Shown: positions 14,720 to 23,286, counted from the first letter of the stretch. The stretch is DNA of 64,000 bases from Geosporobacter subterraneus DSM 17957 (GCF_900142145.1 NZ_FQZV01000005.1:55390-119389); one strand, 5' to 3'. Made by a program: numbers and translations. The notes: generated from the sequence alone by a model not told the origin.

Positions 14720-15583
14720 ATGAAAAAGATTCTATCTCTTGCTTTGGTACTTATGCTAGCTGTTACAATGCTAGCAGGCTGCGGTTCAAAGCCGGCAGCA
14801 GATGAGCAAAAGCCAGCTGAAGAAGCAATGTTAACAGGAAAAGTTGTTATAGCCGGTTCAACATCAGTACAACCATTGTCCGATGAATTGGCAGAAGCAT
14901 TTAAAGCAAAGTATCCTGAAGTGTCTGTAGAAGTACAAGGCGGCGGTTCCAGCGTAGGTGTAAAGTCAGCTATCGATAAAATTGTAGACATCGGTATGTC
15001 TTCAAGAGAATTGAAGGATGACGAAAAAACTGCAGGATTAACAGAATATGTAATTGCAAAAGACGGTATTGCAGTAGTAGTAAACCCAGCGAACAGCGTG
15101 GAAGATTTAAACATGGATCAAATAAAAAAGATTTTCACCGGCGAAATTACGAACTGGAAAGAAGTTGGCGGTGCAGATAAGCCAATCGTAGTTGTAACAA
15201 GAGAAGAAGGATCCGGTACAAGAGGTGCTTTTATCGAAATTACGAAGGTTGAAGCAAAAGATGCAGATGGCAAGAATAAAGACTTTACAACAGCCAGTGC
15301 ATTAGTGCAGCCTTCAACAGGTGCAGTGAAGCAGACTGTGGCAAATACACCGGATGCTATCGGTTATGTATCCATGGGAGCCCTTGATGCTACTGTAAAG
15401 ACAGTGAAAGTAGAAGGTGTAGAAGCTACTGAAGAAAATGCCAAAGCAGGTACCTTCAAAATTGCCAGACCATTTTTATACCTGACAAACGGTGAAGAGT
15501 CCGAAGCTGTAAAAGCTTTCATCGAATTCGTCATGAATGAAGGACAAGAAATTGTTAAAGAGCATTATATTTCTGTAAAATAG
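14720..15583 (+). CDS. pstS: Phosphate-binding lipoprotein PstS
   Basis: Captures inorganic phosphate for the Pst ABC importer. It starts at the ATG at 14720, after ATGGGGGA. A lipoprotein signal peptide ends in L-A-G-C. The mature protein has the phosphate-binding loops I-A-G-S-T-S-V-Q-P-L, G-G-G-S-S-V-G, G-M-S-S-R-E-L and R-E-E-G-S-G-T-R-G-A-F, typical of PstS. A strong terminator follows. The permease genes begin about 500 bp further on, beyond repeats, with a Pho box of their own. Confidence 0.95.
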   Translation: MKKILSLALVLMLAVTMLAGCGSKPAADEQKPAEEAMLTGKVVIAGSTSVQPLSDELAEAFKAKYPEVSVEVQGGGSSVGVKSAIDKIVDIGMSSRELKDDEKTAGLTEYVIAKDGIAVVVNPANSVEDLNMDQIKKIFTGEITNWKEVGGADKPIVVVTREEGSGTRGAFIEITKVEAKDADGKNKDFTTASALVQPSTGAVKQTVANTPDAIGYVSMGALDATVKTVKVEGVEATEENAKAGTFKIARPFLYLTNGEESEAVKAFIEFVMNEGQEIVKEHYISVK

Positions 15584-15606
15584 CACATAACTCCCTTCCA
15601 AGGCAT

Positions 15607-15640
15607 AGAGAGACGGTCTGCAGAGATCGTCTCTCTTTCT
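15607..15640 (+). terminator. Terminator after pstS
   Basis: AGAGAGACG (15607-15615) pairs perfectly with CGTCTCTCT (15628-15636), followed by TTCT. It separates pstS from pstCA transcription. Confidence 0.8.
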
Positions 15641-15643
15641 GCT

Positions 15644-15976
15644 TATAGATAAATGCCTCTATAAAGTAATATAATCGTAGGGAACGACCCATAGGCGTCA
15701 ACTTAACTCATAATTTGTCATCCTGAGCGGAGTAAAACGGAGTCGAAGGATCTTTAAGCTAGATGATATATTCTGATAATCAAAAGCAATCTTGCTTATG
15801 TTTTATAAGATTCTTCGCTAACGCTCAGAATGACATGCTTCTAAGGTTTATTTGGAAATATCTAGATTAAGTTGACGCCTATGGGGAACAGCCCCTGTGC
15901 TGTCCTGAAAAAGCGGGCAGACACGCAGGTCTGCCCCTGCAAAACAACATCTTGTTGTAGATGCGTAAGTCTATAG
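15644..15976. repeat. Dispersed repeat, family A, copy B (split by an insertion)
   Basis: The left part TATAGATAAATGCCTC...GTAGGGAAC and the right part AACAGCCCC...GGTCTGCCCC...TGCGTAAGTCTATA match copies A and C. They are separated by about 200 bp of another inverted-repeat element. Removing that element would rejoin GGGAAC with AGCCCCTGTGCTGTCC and restore the usual first hairpin. Confidence 0.6.
15688..15885. mobile_element. MITE-like element with 19-bp perfect terminal repeats
   Basis: The two ends, 15688-15706 (CCCATAGGCGTCAACTTAA) and 15867-15885, are perfect inverted repeats. A second inverted repeat lies inside: TGTCATCCTGAGCGGAG...GGATCTT against AAGATTCTTCG...CGCTCAGAATGACA, a repeat type seen widely in bacterial genomes. 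No transposase is encoded. GGGAAC occurs on both flanks (15680-15685 and 15884-15889), a possible target duplication. The element sits inside another repeat. Confidence 0.6.
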
Positions 15977-15982
15977 AAGGCT

Positions 15983-16022
15983 TTTAACATGATTTTAACA
16001 TAAAGTTAATTTGCTTGTAAAA
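15983..16022 (+). promoter_or_regulatory. Pho box upstream of pstC
   Basis: TTTAACA (15983), TTTAACA (15994) and GTTAATT (16005) stand at 11-nt spacing. A weaker fourth unit, TGTAAAA, is at 16016. It matches the arrangement before pstS and lies about 70-107 bp ahead of the pstC start. Confidence 0.7.
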
Positions 16023-16089
16023 ATTGAGAAATAAAATGTATATGGGAAGAATGAACTGAGGAAGTTAGGAATTTGGGAGGAGACAAGAA

Positions 16090-16974
16090 ATGAAGACCCA
16101 TGAAAAAATAGTAGAAGCAATGCTGTTTATCTGTGCGACCACAGCCACACTGTCTGTATTCTTAATTACGTTTTTTATCTTTAAAGAAGGATTGCCGATT
16201 TTAAGTGAATATGGATTTCTTAATTTTATCTTTGGAAAGAACTGGAGTCCCACCAACGGAGAATATGGTGCTTTCCCCATGATTGCAGGCTCTGTTTCAG
16301 TAACGATCGGAGCGTTGATCATCGGTGTTCCTATGGGATTGGCCTGTGCTGTTTTCCTGGCAGAAATCGCCCCAAAGTCTGTTGTGAGGGTTTTTAAACC
16401 TGCGGTGGAGCTATTAGCAGGTATTCCTTCCGTTGTGTATGGATTCTTTGGATTATCTATTTTAGTACCGCTGATCCGGACACAAGTGCTGCCCATTGTT
16501 CAAAAATTCAGCCCTGATACCTATACCTCCGGTTACAGTATATTGGGCGGGGCGATTATTCTAGCTATTATGATTCTGCCGACTATTATCAATATATCCG
16601 AAAATGCCATACGTGCGGTCCCCTCAGAATATAAGCATGGGTCCTTAGCCTTAGGGGCATCTCACTTTGAAACCATCAGCAAGGTGCTTATTCCTGCAGC
16701 CAGATCGGGAATTATTGCATCGGTAGTATTGGGGATGGGAAGAGCAGTAGGAGAAACCATGGCAGTCATTTTGATCACGGGGAATATGCCAAGAGTACCA
16801 GGGGGCATTCTAGATTCAGTAGCGACCATGACGGGGACTATTGCCATGGAAATGGGATATGCAACGCCGACCCATCAAAAGGCATTGTTTGCCACCGGAA
16901 TTATACTTTTTCTTTTTATTATGACCTTGAATATATCAGCTACTGCGATCACAAGGAAACTGGGAGGAGAGTAG
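16090..16974 (+). CDS. pstC: Phosphate ABC transporter permease PstC
   Basis: One of the two membrane subunits of the high-affinity phosphate importer. The 294-residue protein has about six membrane helices, starting with the N-terminal F-L-I-T-F-F-I-F. It contains the family stretch G-S-V-S-V-T-I-G-A-L-I-I-G-V-P-M-G, the coupling-loop region E-A-A-like L-G-A-S-H-F-E-T-I-S-K-V-L-I-P-A-A-R-S-G-I, and M-G-R-A-V-G-E-T-M-A-V. GGGAGGAGAC lies before the ATG. pstA follows by 3 bp. No pstB or phoU follows in the window. Confidence 0.94.
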   Translation: MKTHEKIVEAMLFICATTATLSVFLITFFIFKEGLPILSEYGFLNFIFGKNWSPTNGEYGAFPMIAGSVSVTIGALIIGVPMGLACAVFLAEIAPKSVVRVFKPAVELLAGIPSVVYGFFGLSILVPLIRTQVLPIVQKFSPDTYTSGYSILGGAIILAIMILPTIINISENAIRAVPSEYKHGSLALGASHFETISKVLIPAARSGIIASVVLGMGRAVGETMAVILITGNMPRVPGGILDSVATMTGTIAMEMGYATPTHQKALFATGIILFLFIMTLNISATAITRKLGGE

Positions 16975-16977
16975 GAT

Positions 16978-17892
16978 ATGATGAATTTGAATGTAAATAC
17001 GGAAAGTACTCCAAATATTGCCTCGAAAAAATGGATTGCAGGCAGTACAAAGAAAAAGATCAATATAGGGGAGAAACTGGCCTATATAGGGATTTATCTT
17101 GCTGCCATACTAACAATTTGTGCTTTGGTTTCGATTATAGGTTATGTTTTGCTGAACGGGTTAAAATATATCGATCTTGATTTCTTTACACAAGAACCCA
17201 GCAGCATGGGAAGACAGGGCGGAATTTATTCTATTATCATTGGAACGATTTATTTAACACTGGTAGCTGTTGCTATTGCCACTCCCATTGGTGTTGCTGC
17301 AGCGATTTACCTTACAGAATATGCAAAAGAAACGAAGTTGGTAAAGCTGATTCGATTTGGTACAGAGACATTAGCAGGAATTCCCTCCATTATATTTGGA
17401 TTGTTTGGATTCGTTTTCTTTGTAATCTTTTGGGGGTTCAGATGGTCGATACTTTCCGGTGGATTAACTCTGGCAATGATGATTTTGCCAACACTGGTTC
17501 GTGCAACCGAGGAATCTATAAAGACTGTTCCACAGGCTTATCGTGAAGGCAGCTTTGCCCTGGGAGCAACAAAGCTGCAAACCATTGTAAAGGTGGTTTT
17601 GCCCAGCAGTATATCCGGAATTCTGACAGGACTTATCCTGGGAATCGGAAGAGCTATTGGTGAAACTGCCGCTGTCATGCTGACAGCAGGCAGCTCATTA
17701 GGCGTTCCCAAAACCCTGATGGACCCGGCAAGAACCATGGCGGTACACACCTATATACTGGCGTCGGAGGGTTTATCCAAGGAAAAGACCTTTGCAACAG
17801 CTACGGTTTTAATATTGCTCGTGTTATTTATTAACTTTATGGCGAATATGACTGCCAACCGGTATATGAAAAAAACAAAGGTAGAAGCATAA
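16978..17892 (+). CDS. pstA: Phosphate ABC transporter permease PstA
   Basis: The second membrane subunit of the phosphate importer, 304 residues and about six helices. It shows G-G-I-Y-S-I-I-I-G-T-I-Y-L-T, the coupling region A-L-G-A-T-K-L-Q-T-I-V-K-V-V-L-P-S-S-I-S-G-I, and G-I-G-R-A-I-G-E-T-A-A-V-M-L-T-A-G. About 35 charged, cytoplasmic residues precede the first helix. The gene is the last of its unit: a perfect palindromic terminator lies 25 bp on. The ATPase PstB, normally next, must be elsewhere in the genome. Confidence 0.94.
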   Translation: MMNLNVNTESTPNIASKKWIAGSTKKKINIGEKLAYIGIYLAAILTICALVSIIGYVLLNGLKYIDLDFFTQEPSSMGRQGGIYSIIIGTIYLTLVAVAIATPIGVAAAIYLTEYAKETKLVKLIRFGTETLAGIPSIIFGLFGFVFFVIFWGFRWSILSGGLTLAMMILPTLVRATEESIKTVPQAYREGSFALGATKLQTIVKVVLPSSISGILTGLILGIGRAIGETAAVMLTAGSSLGVPKTLMDPARTMAVHTYILASEGLSKEKTFATATVLILLVLFINFMANMTANRYMKKTKVEA

Positions 17893-17916
17893 ACTTAGAC
17901 TTTCCTGTTTAAAATC

Positions 17917-17948
17917 AAAAAGACTGCGGAATTCCGCAGTCTTTTTGA
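17917..17948. terminator. Bidirectional terminator, 32-bp perfect palindrome
   Basis: CAAAAAGACTGCGGAA is followed directly by its exact complement TTCCGCAGTCTTTTTG. With A-run and T-run on either side it serves both pstA (plus strand) and the DUF2680 gene (minus strand), which converge here. Confidence 0.88.
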
Positions 17949-18296
17949 TTATTGATTTGAAAAGTTAAAACGGTTCATCATACCGCCGCCAAAGCCGCCG
18001 CGAATACCGGATCTATTTAAGAAGCCTCCCCGGCACTGTCCAAAGCCCATGCCATTGAATGCAAAACCATTTTCCTCATGATATTTTTCCATTGCATCCA
18101 AGCGCTCATTAAACTGCTTTGCATCCTCAGCAGTAATGATGCCTTCTTCGACTGCCTGCGTTATCTGATCCTTTTTCCACTGAATCATGTCCTTAAACCA
18201 TTGTGGGGTTTCTTTTGTTTCAGCTGCAAAGGCTGCAGTAGCAAATAAAGCAACCAATAGAGCAACCACCGTCAAACTAAGTACTAATTTTTTCAT
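17949..18296 (-). CDS. Secreted DUF2680-type small protein
   Basis: A 115-residue protein with a signal peptide (M-K-K-L-V-L-S-L-T ... A-T-A-A-F-A-A). The mature part has W-F-K-D-M-I-Q-W-K-K-D-Q-I-T-Q-A-V-E-E-G-I-I-T-A-E-D-A-K, the DUF2680/YckD-like helical pattern. A Gly/Met/Phe/Asn-rich tail follows (G-G-F-G-G-G-M-M-N-R-F). The start at 18296 follows AAGGAGG. Biochemical function is not known. It is divergent from a two-component system, with shared direct repeats between them, so it is probably a target of that system. Confidence 0.75.
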   Translation of the reverse strand: MKKLVLSLTVVALLVALFATAAFAAETKETPQWFKDMIQWKKDQITQAVEEGIITAEDAKQFNERLDAMEKYHEENGFAFNGMGFGQCRGGFLNRSGIRGGFGGGMMNRFNFSNQ

Positions 18297-18409
18297 TGCG
18301 TATTCCTCCTTCAATGATAGGATTTTGTTTACAAAGTCATTATAGAAAAAGAATGTGGAGGAATTATGAAGAAAGAAAATTTATTAGAAATTTTTCTGTT
18401 ATTTTATTG

Positions 18410-18438
18410 CTTCATAAAATCTTCATATTGTTTTGATA
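18410..18438 (+). promoter_or_regulatory. OmpR-type direct repeats CTTCATA before the response regulator
   Basis: CTTCATA at 18410-18416 and 18421-18427, with a weaker third unit TTTGATA at 18432, all at 11-nt spacing. An inverted copy TATGAAG is at 18365. The 11-nt period is what OmpR/PhoB-family regulators bind. The sequence differs from the TTTAACA Pho boxes of the neighbouring pst genes. Confidence 0.6.
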
Positions 18439-18511
18439 GAATAAATTACTTTACAAAGTAGGCTTGATCGTGGAAAAATGAATTAAGAGGCTTTAGAGGA
18501 GGATCTGATAG

Positions 18512-19216
18512 ATGAAAGAGCAAAAAATCAGGATATTGCTTGTGGAGGATGAAGAAAAGATTTTGCAGGTGCTGGAGGCCTATTTAAATAAAGAAGGATA
18601 TGAAGTGATTAAGGCAACTGATGGCCTGAAAGCCTTGGAAATTTTTAAGACAGAGGAAATACACCTTTTAATATTAGATCTAATGCTGCCGAAGCTGTCC
18701 GGGGAAGAGGTTTGCAGACAAATTAGAGAGTTTTCCGTTGTGCCGATTATCATGGTAACGGCTAAAACTGAAGAAGATGATACGCTGGAGGGTTTGGCAA
18801 TTGGCGCCGATGATTATGTAACAAAACCCTTTAGTCCCCGGGAGGTGGTTGGACGTGTTAAAGCTCTCCTTCGGAGAAGCTATCGAGATTATCAGCCTGT
18901 GGCACAGCTGCTTCAATTCAATAACGGAGAATTGGAAATAGATGCTGATCGGGTAGAAGTCAAAGTAAGAGGGGAAAGTGTGAATTTAACTCCCAATGAA
19001 TTTAAGCTTCTCATGGTTTTATTATCTCATCCGGGGCAGGTTTTTTCGAGAGAACAGTTGGTAGAAAGGGCTTTTGGCTTTGATTATGACGGTTTTGACA
19101 GAACCATTGATACCCATATAAAAAATATACGGCAAAAGATTGAGAGAGATCCTAAAAGCCCTGTCTATATTCAAACAGTATATGGAATGGGATACAAGTT
19201 TGGAGGAATACGATGA
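18512..19216 (+). CDS. OmpR/PhoB-family response regulator
   Basis: 234 residues. The receiver domain (about 1-120) has the acidic pocket V-E-D-E-E, the phospho-acceptor Asp in L-L-I-L-D-L-M-L-P, and V-T-A-K plus the Lys in Y-V-T-K-P-F. The C-terminal winged helix (about 135-232) has L-T-P-N-E-F-K-L-L and R-T-I-D-T-H-I-K-N-I-R-Q-K-I. GAGGAGG precedes the ATG. Its stop overlaps the kinase start as ATGA. Proximity to pst suggests PhoP, but the CTTCATA repeats at its own promoter and the divergent DUF2680 gene argue for a separate system. Confidence 0.92.
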   Translation: MKEQKIRILLVEDEEKILQVLEAYLNKEGYEVIKATDGLKALEIFKTEEIHLLILDLMLPKLSGEEVCRQIREFSVVPIIMVTAKTEEDDTLEGLAIGADDYVTKPFSPREVVGRVKALLRRSYRDYQPVAQLLQFNNGELEIDADRVEVKVRGESVNLTPNEFKLLMVLLSHPGQVFSREQLVERAFGFDYDGFDRTIDTHIKNIRQKIERDPKSPVYIQTVYGMGYKFGGIR

Positions 19217-20628
19217 AAACTTCCATAGGAATAAAATTAGCATCCGGTTTTCTGTTGACCGCTGTTTTATCCATAGTGACTGCTGGACTTATTTCGAATT
19301 ATATGATTGACAAGCGGTTTAATCAATATTTAAAACGAAGTCACGAAAATAGAATACAGAAGGTTGTAAAAACAGTGGAAGACTTATACAGCAGCAGTGA
19401 GGGCTTCGCTAAGCTTGATCCCTTTGAAATGAGGCGATATGCTGTACTGGAGGATCTGTACATCGAGATCCGGGATAGAGAAGGGAAAACAATTTTTTCG
19501 TCAGGACAAGGCCATTTGATCCATAAAAAGGGTATGGGAAATATGATGGGGCCTATGATGGGGCGAAGAATGACGGACCGGGTAGGGGAATATATTGAAG
19601 AAAAACACTCCCTTAAGCATGAAAGCGTTATAATAGGGACGATCCATATCGGCTATTTTGGAAGCTGGAATCTCACGGAGGGCGACATTGGTTTTAAAAA
19701 TACACTAAATCAGGCCTTCGCCTTGTCCGTTGCCATCGCTTTGCTGCTCGGGCTTACCATCAGTATTATCCTTTCAAAGCAGATGACCACTCCTTTAGTT
19801 AGCATTACGAAGGCGGCCAATGAAATGAAAAATGGAAATCTGAATATCCGTGCAGAGGGTACAGTAAACACTTTAGAGATCGAACAGCTGGCAAGAGCTA
19901 TTAATTATCTGGCGGAGAGCCTTCAGCAGCAGGATATGATGCGAAAACGTCTTACCACAGACATGGCACACGAAATCAGGACACCCCTGACAACCCTTCA
20001 AAGCCATATTGAAGCGATGATGGATGGTATCTGGGAGCCTACCGTAGAAAGGTTTGAAAGCTGCCATGAAGAAGTACTGCGCTTGAAGAAAATGTCAGAC
20101 AGTCTGCAGGACCTGGCTAAACTGGAACAAGCAGCCTATCCGTTAAACAAAAGCACTTTTGATTTGTCAAAGCTGTTGGATAAAATAATTGCAGCTTTTC
20201 AAGCACAAGCCCGGAAGAAAAGTATCCGGCTGCTTTCTAATATTGAGCCAGGGCTTATCGTAGAGATGGATCAGGATAAGGTTAAACAGATTTTGCATAA
20301 TTTGCTGTCCAATGCCTACAAATATTCAGAGGAAAAGGCTAGTATTGAAATAGGATTAGAGCGGGATTCCCATAATATTGTCCTGACGGTTAGGGATCAG
20401 GGTGCAGGAATTGATCCTAAGGACTTGCCCTATATCTTTGAACGTTTTTATCGTGGGGATCTGTCCCGGAATCGAGGGACTGGGGGTGCAGGTATTGGCC
20501 TAACGATTGTAAAAGGCTTAGTGGATGCCCATGGAGGCCGTATTACTGTAGAGAGTGAAAGGGGAAAAGGAAGCAGTTTTAAGGTATTTTTCCCTATAGA
20601 AATATTGCTTCACCATGAAAAAACATAA
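19213..20628 (+). CDS. Sensor histidine kinase with Met-rich sensor segment
   Basis: 471 residues with two membrane helices (about 7-28 and 170-190). The extracytoplasmic sensor contains a Met/Gly-rich run, G-M-G-N-M-M-G-P-M-M-G-R-R-M (about residues 110-125), preceded by H-L-I-H-K-K. A HAMP domain, the H-box T-D-M-A-H-E-I-R-T-P-L-T-T-L and an intact HATPase domain (N-L-L-S-N-A-Y-K-Y-S, D-Q-G-A-G-I, G-G-A-G-I-G-L-T-I-V-K) follow. Met-rich periplasmic loops can bind soft metals such as Cu(I). I note this as a possibility, not a claim. Confidence 0.92.
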   Translation: MKTSIGIKLASGFLLTAVLSIVTAGLISNYMIDKRFNQYLKRSHENRIQKVVKTVEDLYSSSEGFAKLDPFEMRRYAVLEDLYIEIRDREGKTIFSSGQGHLIHKKGMGNMMGPMMGRRMTDRVGEYIEEKHSLKHESVIIGTIHIGYFGSWNLTEGDIGFKNTLNQAFALSVAIALLLGLTISIILSKQMTTPLVSITKAANEMKNGNLNIRAEGTVNTLEIEQLARAINYLAESLQQQDMMRKRLTTDMAHEIRTPLTTLQSHIEAMMDGIWEPTVERFESCHEEVLRLKKMSDSLQDLAKLEQAAYPLNKSTFDLSKLLDKIIAAFQAQARKKSIRLLSNIEPGLIVEMDQDKVKQILHNLLSNAYKYSEEKASIEIGLERDSHNIVLTVRDQGAGIDPKDLPYIFERFYRGDLSRNRGTGGAGIGLTIVKGLVDAHGGRITVESERGKGSSFKVFFPIEILLHHEKT

Positions 20629-20667
20629 AATAAATCCTTAAGCTTTGGGCTTCAGGATTTATTTTTT
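20628..20667. terminator. Bidirectional terminator between kinase and HD-GYP genes
   Basis: AAATAAATCCT (20628-20638) pairs with AGGATTTATTT (20654-20664), with AAGC/GCTT-type pairs inside, and T-runs on the plus strand. It serves convergent genes. Confidence 0.75.
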
Positions 20668-20697
20668 AGCCAATAACGTAGAATCAGCTTTGTAATA

Positions 20698-22272
20698 TTA
20701 GCCCGCCTGTTCACCCAGTGGCTCCTGCAGATCAAAGCTTTCTGAGGAGCTCACCACCTGTATGAAAGCGTCTACGATTAAAGGATCAAACTGTGTGCCG
20801 GACATCCTTTGGATCTCTTCCAGTGCAGCGGCAGTAGAAGAAGGGGACTTATAGGGTCTGCGGCTGGTCATTGCATCAAAGGCATCGGCTACAGCGATAA
20901 CCCGGGCGCCCAGAGGGATAGAATCACCGGAAATTTTTAAAGGATAACCCTTACCATTGAACCATTCATGATGATGACGAATCATTTGCTTAATATCTTT
21001 AAATTCTTCTATCATATCCAGAATTTTAAAGCCGATTTCCGGGTGCTGTTGAATATAGGAGAACTCTTCTTCTGTCAGTTTTCCCGGTTTATTTAGAATG
21101 GATTCTGGTATCCCGATTTTTCCAATGTCATGAATGAGCGCAGCAGTTTCTATCTCTTTGGCATTCGCTAATCCTAAGCTGTTTGCAATCATGAGGCTGT
21201 ATTTGGCTACCCTCTCTGAGTGTCCCTTGGTGTAAGGATCTTTTACCTCAATGGTGGTCACCAAAGCTTCAATCGTTTGCAAATAACTATTCTGCAGCTG
21301 AGAAATTTTAGACAATATGCTGTGGGAAAGCTGATTAACGCTAAGAGATAGACTCTGTATTTCATCTTCACCGATTACATCCAGCTTTTGTGTATAGTTG
21401 CCCTCTGCTATTAATTTTATACCTTCTACAACATTGTTGAAGCGGTTTGAAAAGCCTCTGGAGAAGGAACGAATAGCTATAGTACAGAGGATGACAGAAG
21501 CAAAGATCAATAGGGAGATATTCAGGAATAACCTGGACTTTAAATGATTAATCGGAGAAACGTCAAGGGTAACCTTATAAGAAGCTAAATACTGCCCATT
21601 TTCATCAAAAAAGTCGTGCATAAAATAAATTGTATTCTCATTTAAAAAATGGTGATGACTATTCTCTAATTGTTCAAAAGTAAGCTGAATCGATGACGAA
21701 TTGCCAATATATTCAATCAAAGGGGATAAGAAATCTTCATCCAATTTTCTCCCCAGCAGCAGAGATCCTGCAGGAGCTTTTGTTCCAGCATTATTCGTAA
21801 TAGGGGCGATTGAGAACATATAGATTTCCCCATTTAGGAACCGTAAAAAGGCTGTAGCAGATGAATTGGGTACTGCAACAGAAGCCGAAATTTCATGGAG
21901 CTGCTGCGCTGATATTTCATCGCTATACATTTGGGATAAGTGGCTTTTATCCAGATTTAAATATACGGCGTCGATATCGAAAGGGGATTCAAAGAGATAC
22001 TGGGAGATATTTTCCATCAGCCAGGTTCGATCCTGTCTTTCAATAGCTTCTAGTACATCATCCCAATACGCATATTCAATGGTTTTCTCCTGCAGTTCCA
22101 TTAATCTTCTATGTAAGTATACTTCTATGGTCTGAGATTTCTCGTTCACTAAGCTGTCGATGCTGTCATGCTGAAAAGTACTAAGGGGCAGCATGATGAG
22201 CAGAATACTAAAAATACCGGCAGTAATAATACTAAGAATCGTTCCAAAGAGATATTTGCTGGTTAACTTCAT
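20698..22272 (-). CDS. CHASE4-HAMP-HD-GYP cyclic-di-GMP phosphodiesterase-like protein
   Basis: Membrane sensor protein of 524 residues. An N-terminal helix is followed by an extracellular CHASE4-like domain (with E-K-T-I-E-Y-A-Y-W-D-D), a second helix (about 255-275), a HAMP linker, and a C-terminal HD-GYP domain. The latter has H-S-E-R-V-A-K-Y-S, L-I-H-D-I-G-K-I-G-I-P, H-P-E-I-G and H-H-E-W-F-N-G-K-G-Y-P. HD-GYP enzymes degrade cyclic di-GMP. The catalytic His/Asp set looks intact. The ATG at 22272, after GAGGTG, is preferred to the upstream TTG. No diguanylate cyclase is in the window. Confidence 0.9.
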   Translation of the reverse strand: MKLTSKYLFGTILSIITAGIFSILLIMLPLSTFQHDSIDSLVNEKSQTIEVYLHRRLMELQEKTIEYAYWDDVLEAIERQDRTWLMENISQYLFESPFDIDAVYLNLDKSHLSQMYSDEISAQQLHEISASVAVPNSSATAFLRFLNGEIYMFSIAPITNNAGTKAPAGSLLLGRKLDEDFLSPLIEYIGNSSSIQLTFEQLENSHHHFLNENTIYFMHDFFDENGQYLASYKVTLDVSPINHLKSRLFLNISLLIFASVILCTIAIRSFSRGFSNRFNNVVEGIKLIAEGNYTQKLDVIGEDEIQSLSLSVNQLSHSILSKISQLQNSYLQTIEALVTTIEVKDPYTKGHSERVAKYSLMIANSLGLANAKEIETAALIHDIGKIGIPESILNKPGKLTEEEFSYIQQHPEIGFKILDMIEEFKDIKQMIRHHHEWFNGKGYPLKISGDSIPLGARVIAVADAFDAMTSRRPYKSPSSTAAALEEIQRMSGTQFDPLIVDAFIQVVSSSESFDLQEPLGEQAG

Positions 22273-22552
22273 GGGACACCTCAATAATTATAATAAAAGC
22301 TATAAAATTATTATAACATATCCTGGAAGCGATGAGTAGAAAAAGTAGAAACATGTCGAAATATTTCTATAAATGAAAAAATAAGGAGATTCATAGGTTA
22401 AACTTCAAAGACCGTTGTTTTAAACCGCCATCTGTCGATTAAAAAAAGAAGCCTAAAGGTTTAATGGTCGGAAAAAAAGTGTATGAATAAAGTAAAGGTT
22501 AAAGTAGCGGAATCATAAAGAGAGAATGAGAAAATATTAGGGGGGAGAAAAA

Positions 22553-23182
22553 ATGATCGTTAAAAACTATATGCTAAGGAGAGAGGATTTGCTGGTTCTG
22601 GACGTATCCCAAAGAATTCAGGATGCTTTAAGTCTCATTGTAGCTGACGGACACCTATCTCTGCCGGTGGTAGAGGGTGATCATTTCAAAGGCTGTTTAT
22701 CTATCTACTATATTTATAAAAAATACTACGAGAAGGATGGGGAGGAACGGAAAGCATTTTTGGACAGCTTTGTGGGGGACCACTATCGAAAGGATATACC
22801 AACCCTAACCGTAAAGAATATTGTGGAGGATGCCTCTATTCTATTTGCCAATGAAAATATTCCTTTTGTACCTGTTGTAAATGATCAGCAGCATCTGCTG
22901 GGGATTGTAACTCAGAAATCAATTTTTCAATCCTTTAGCAAATTGATGGGTTACGGCAGAGGTGTTCGTTTAACTATCCACACTCCGGATGTAAAGGGGA
23001 GGATTTCCAGATTAGCTAAGGCAATTAAAAAAGGAGACGGAAATATTATCAGTCTGGCTGTCAATGATCCGGAATCTAAGCTAGGAGTCAAAGAAATCAT
23101 TCTAAGATTAGATGGTGAGAATATGGAAAAGATTAAAAGCAATATCGAAAAGGAAGGCTTTAAGATCATCGAAATAGAGTAG
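22553..23182 (+). CDS. CBS-pair protein with C-terminal ACT-like domain (AcuB-like)
   Basis: 209 residues. Two CBS motifs span about residues 1-135: D-A-L-S-L-I-V-A-D-G-H-L-S-L-P-V-V-E and I-P-F-V-P-V-V-N-D-Q-Q-H-L-L-G-I-V-T. A C-terminal 70-residue domain, V-R-L-T-I-H-T-P-D-V-K-G-R-I-S-R-L-A ... I-I-L-R-L-D-G-E-N, has the beta-alpha-beta pattern of ACT domains. The combination resembles AcuB-type proteins, which sense adenine nucleotides or small ligands. The regulated process is unknown. AGGGGGGAG precedes the ATG. Confidence 0.8.
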   Translation: MIVKNYMLRREDLLVLDVSQRIQDALSLIVADGHLSLPVVEGDHFKGCLSIYYIYKKYYEKDGEERKAFLDSFVGDHYRKDIPTLTVKNIVEDASILFANENIPFVPVVNDQQHLLGIVTQKSIFQSFSKLMGYGRGVRLTIHTPDVKGRISRLAKAIKKGDGNIISLAVNDPESKLGVKEIILRLDGENMEKIKSNIEKEGFKIIEIE

Positions 23183-23225
23183 GCACTATGCAGCTAGGAC
23201 ACAAGGCCCATAAATTGGAAGACCA

Positions 23226-23254
23226 TTGAAAATAAGGAAAGGCCGTACTATAAT
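23226..23254 (+). promoter_or_regulatory. Sigma-A promoter, TTGAAA-N17-TATAAT
   Basis: The -35 TTGAAA (23226-23231) and -10 TATAAT (23249-23254) have a 17-bp spacer. It stands 33 bp ahead of the coiled-coil gene's start codon. Confidence 0.8.
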
Positions 23255-23286
23255 AGGTGTATAGTGTAAATACGGAGGCATTTTCG

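Noticed and set aside
18512..20628. Naming the two-component system PhoP-PhoR from its position beside pst
   Set aside because: Its own promoter repeats (CTTCATA) differ from the Pho boxes and a perfect terminator separates it from pstA. Position alone is not enough.
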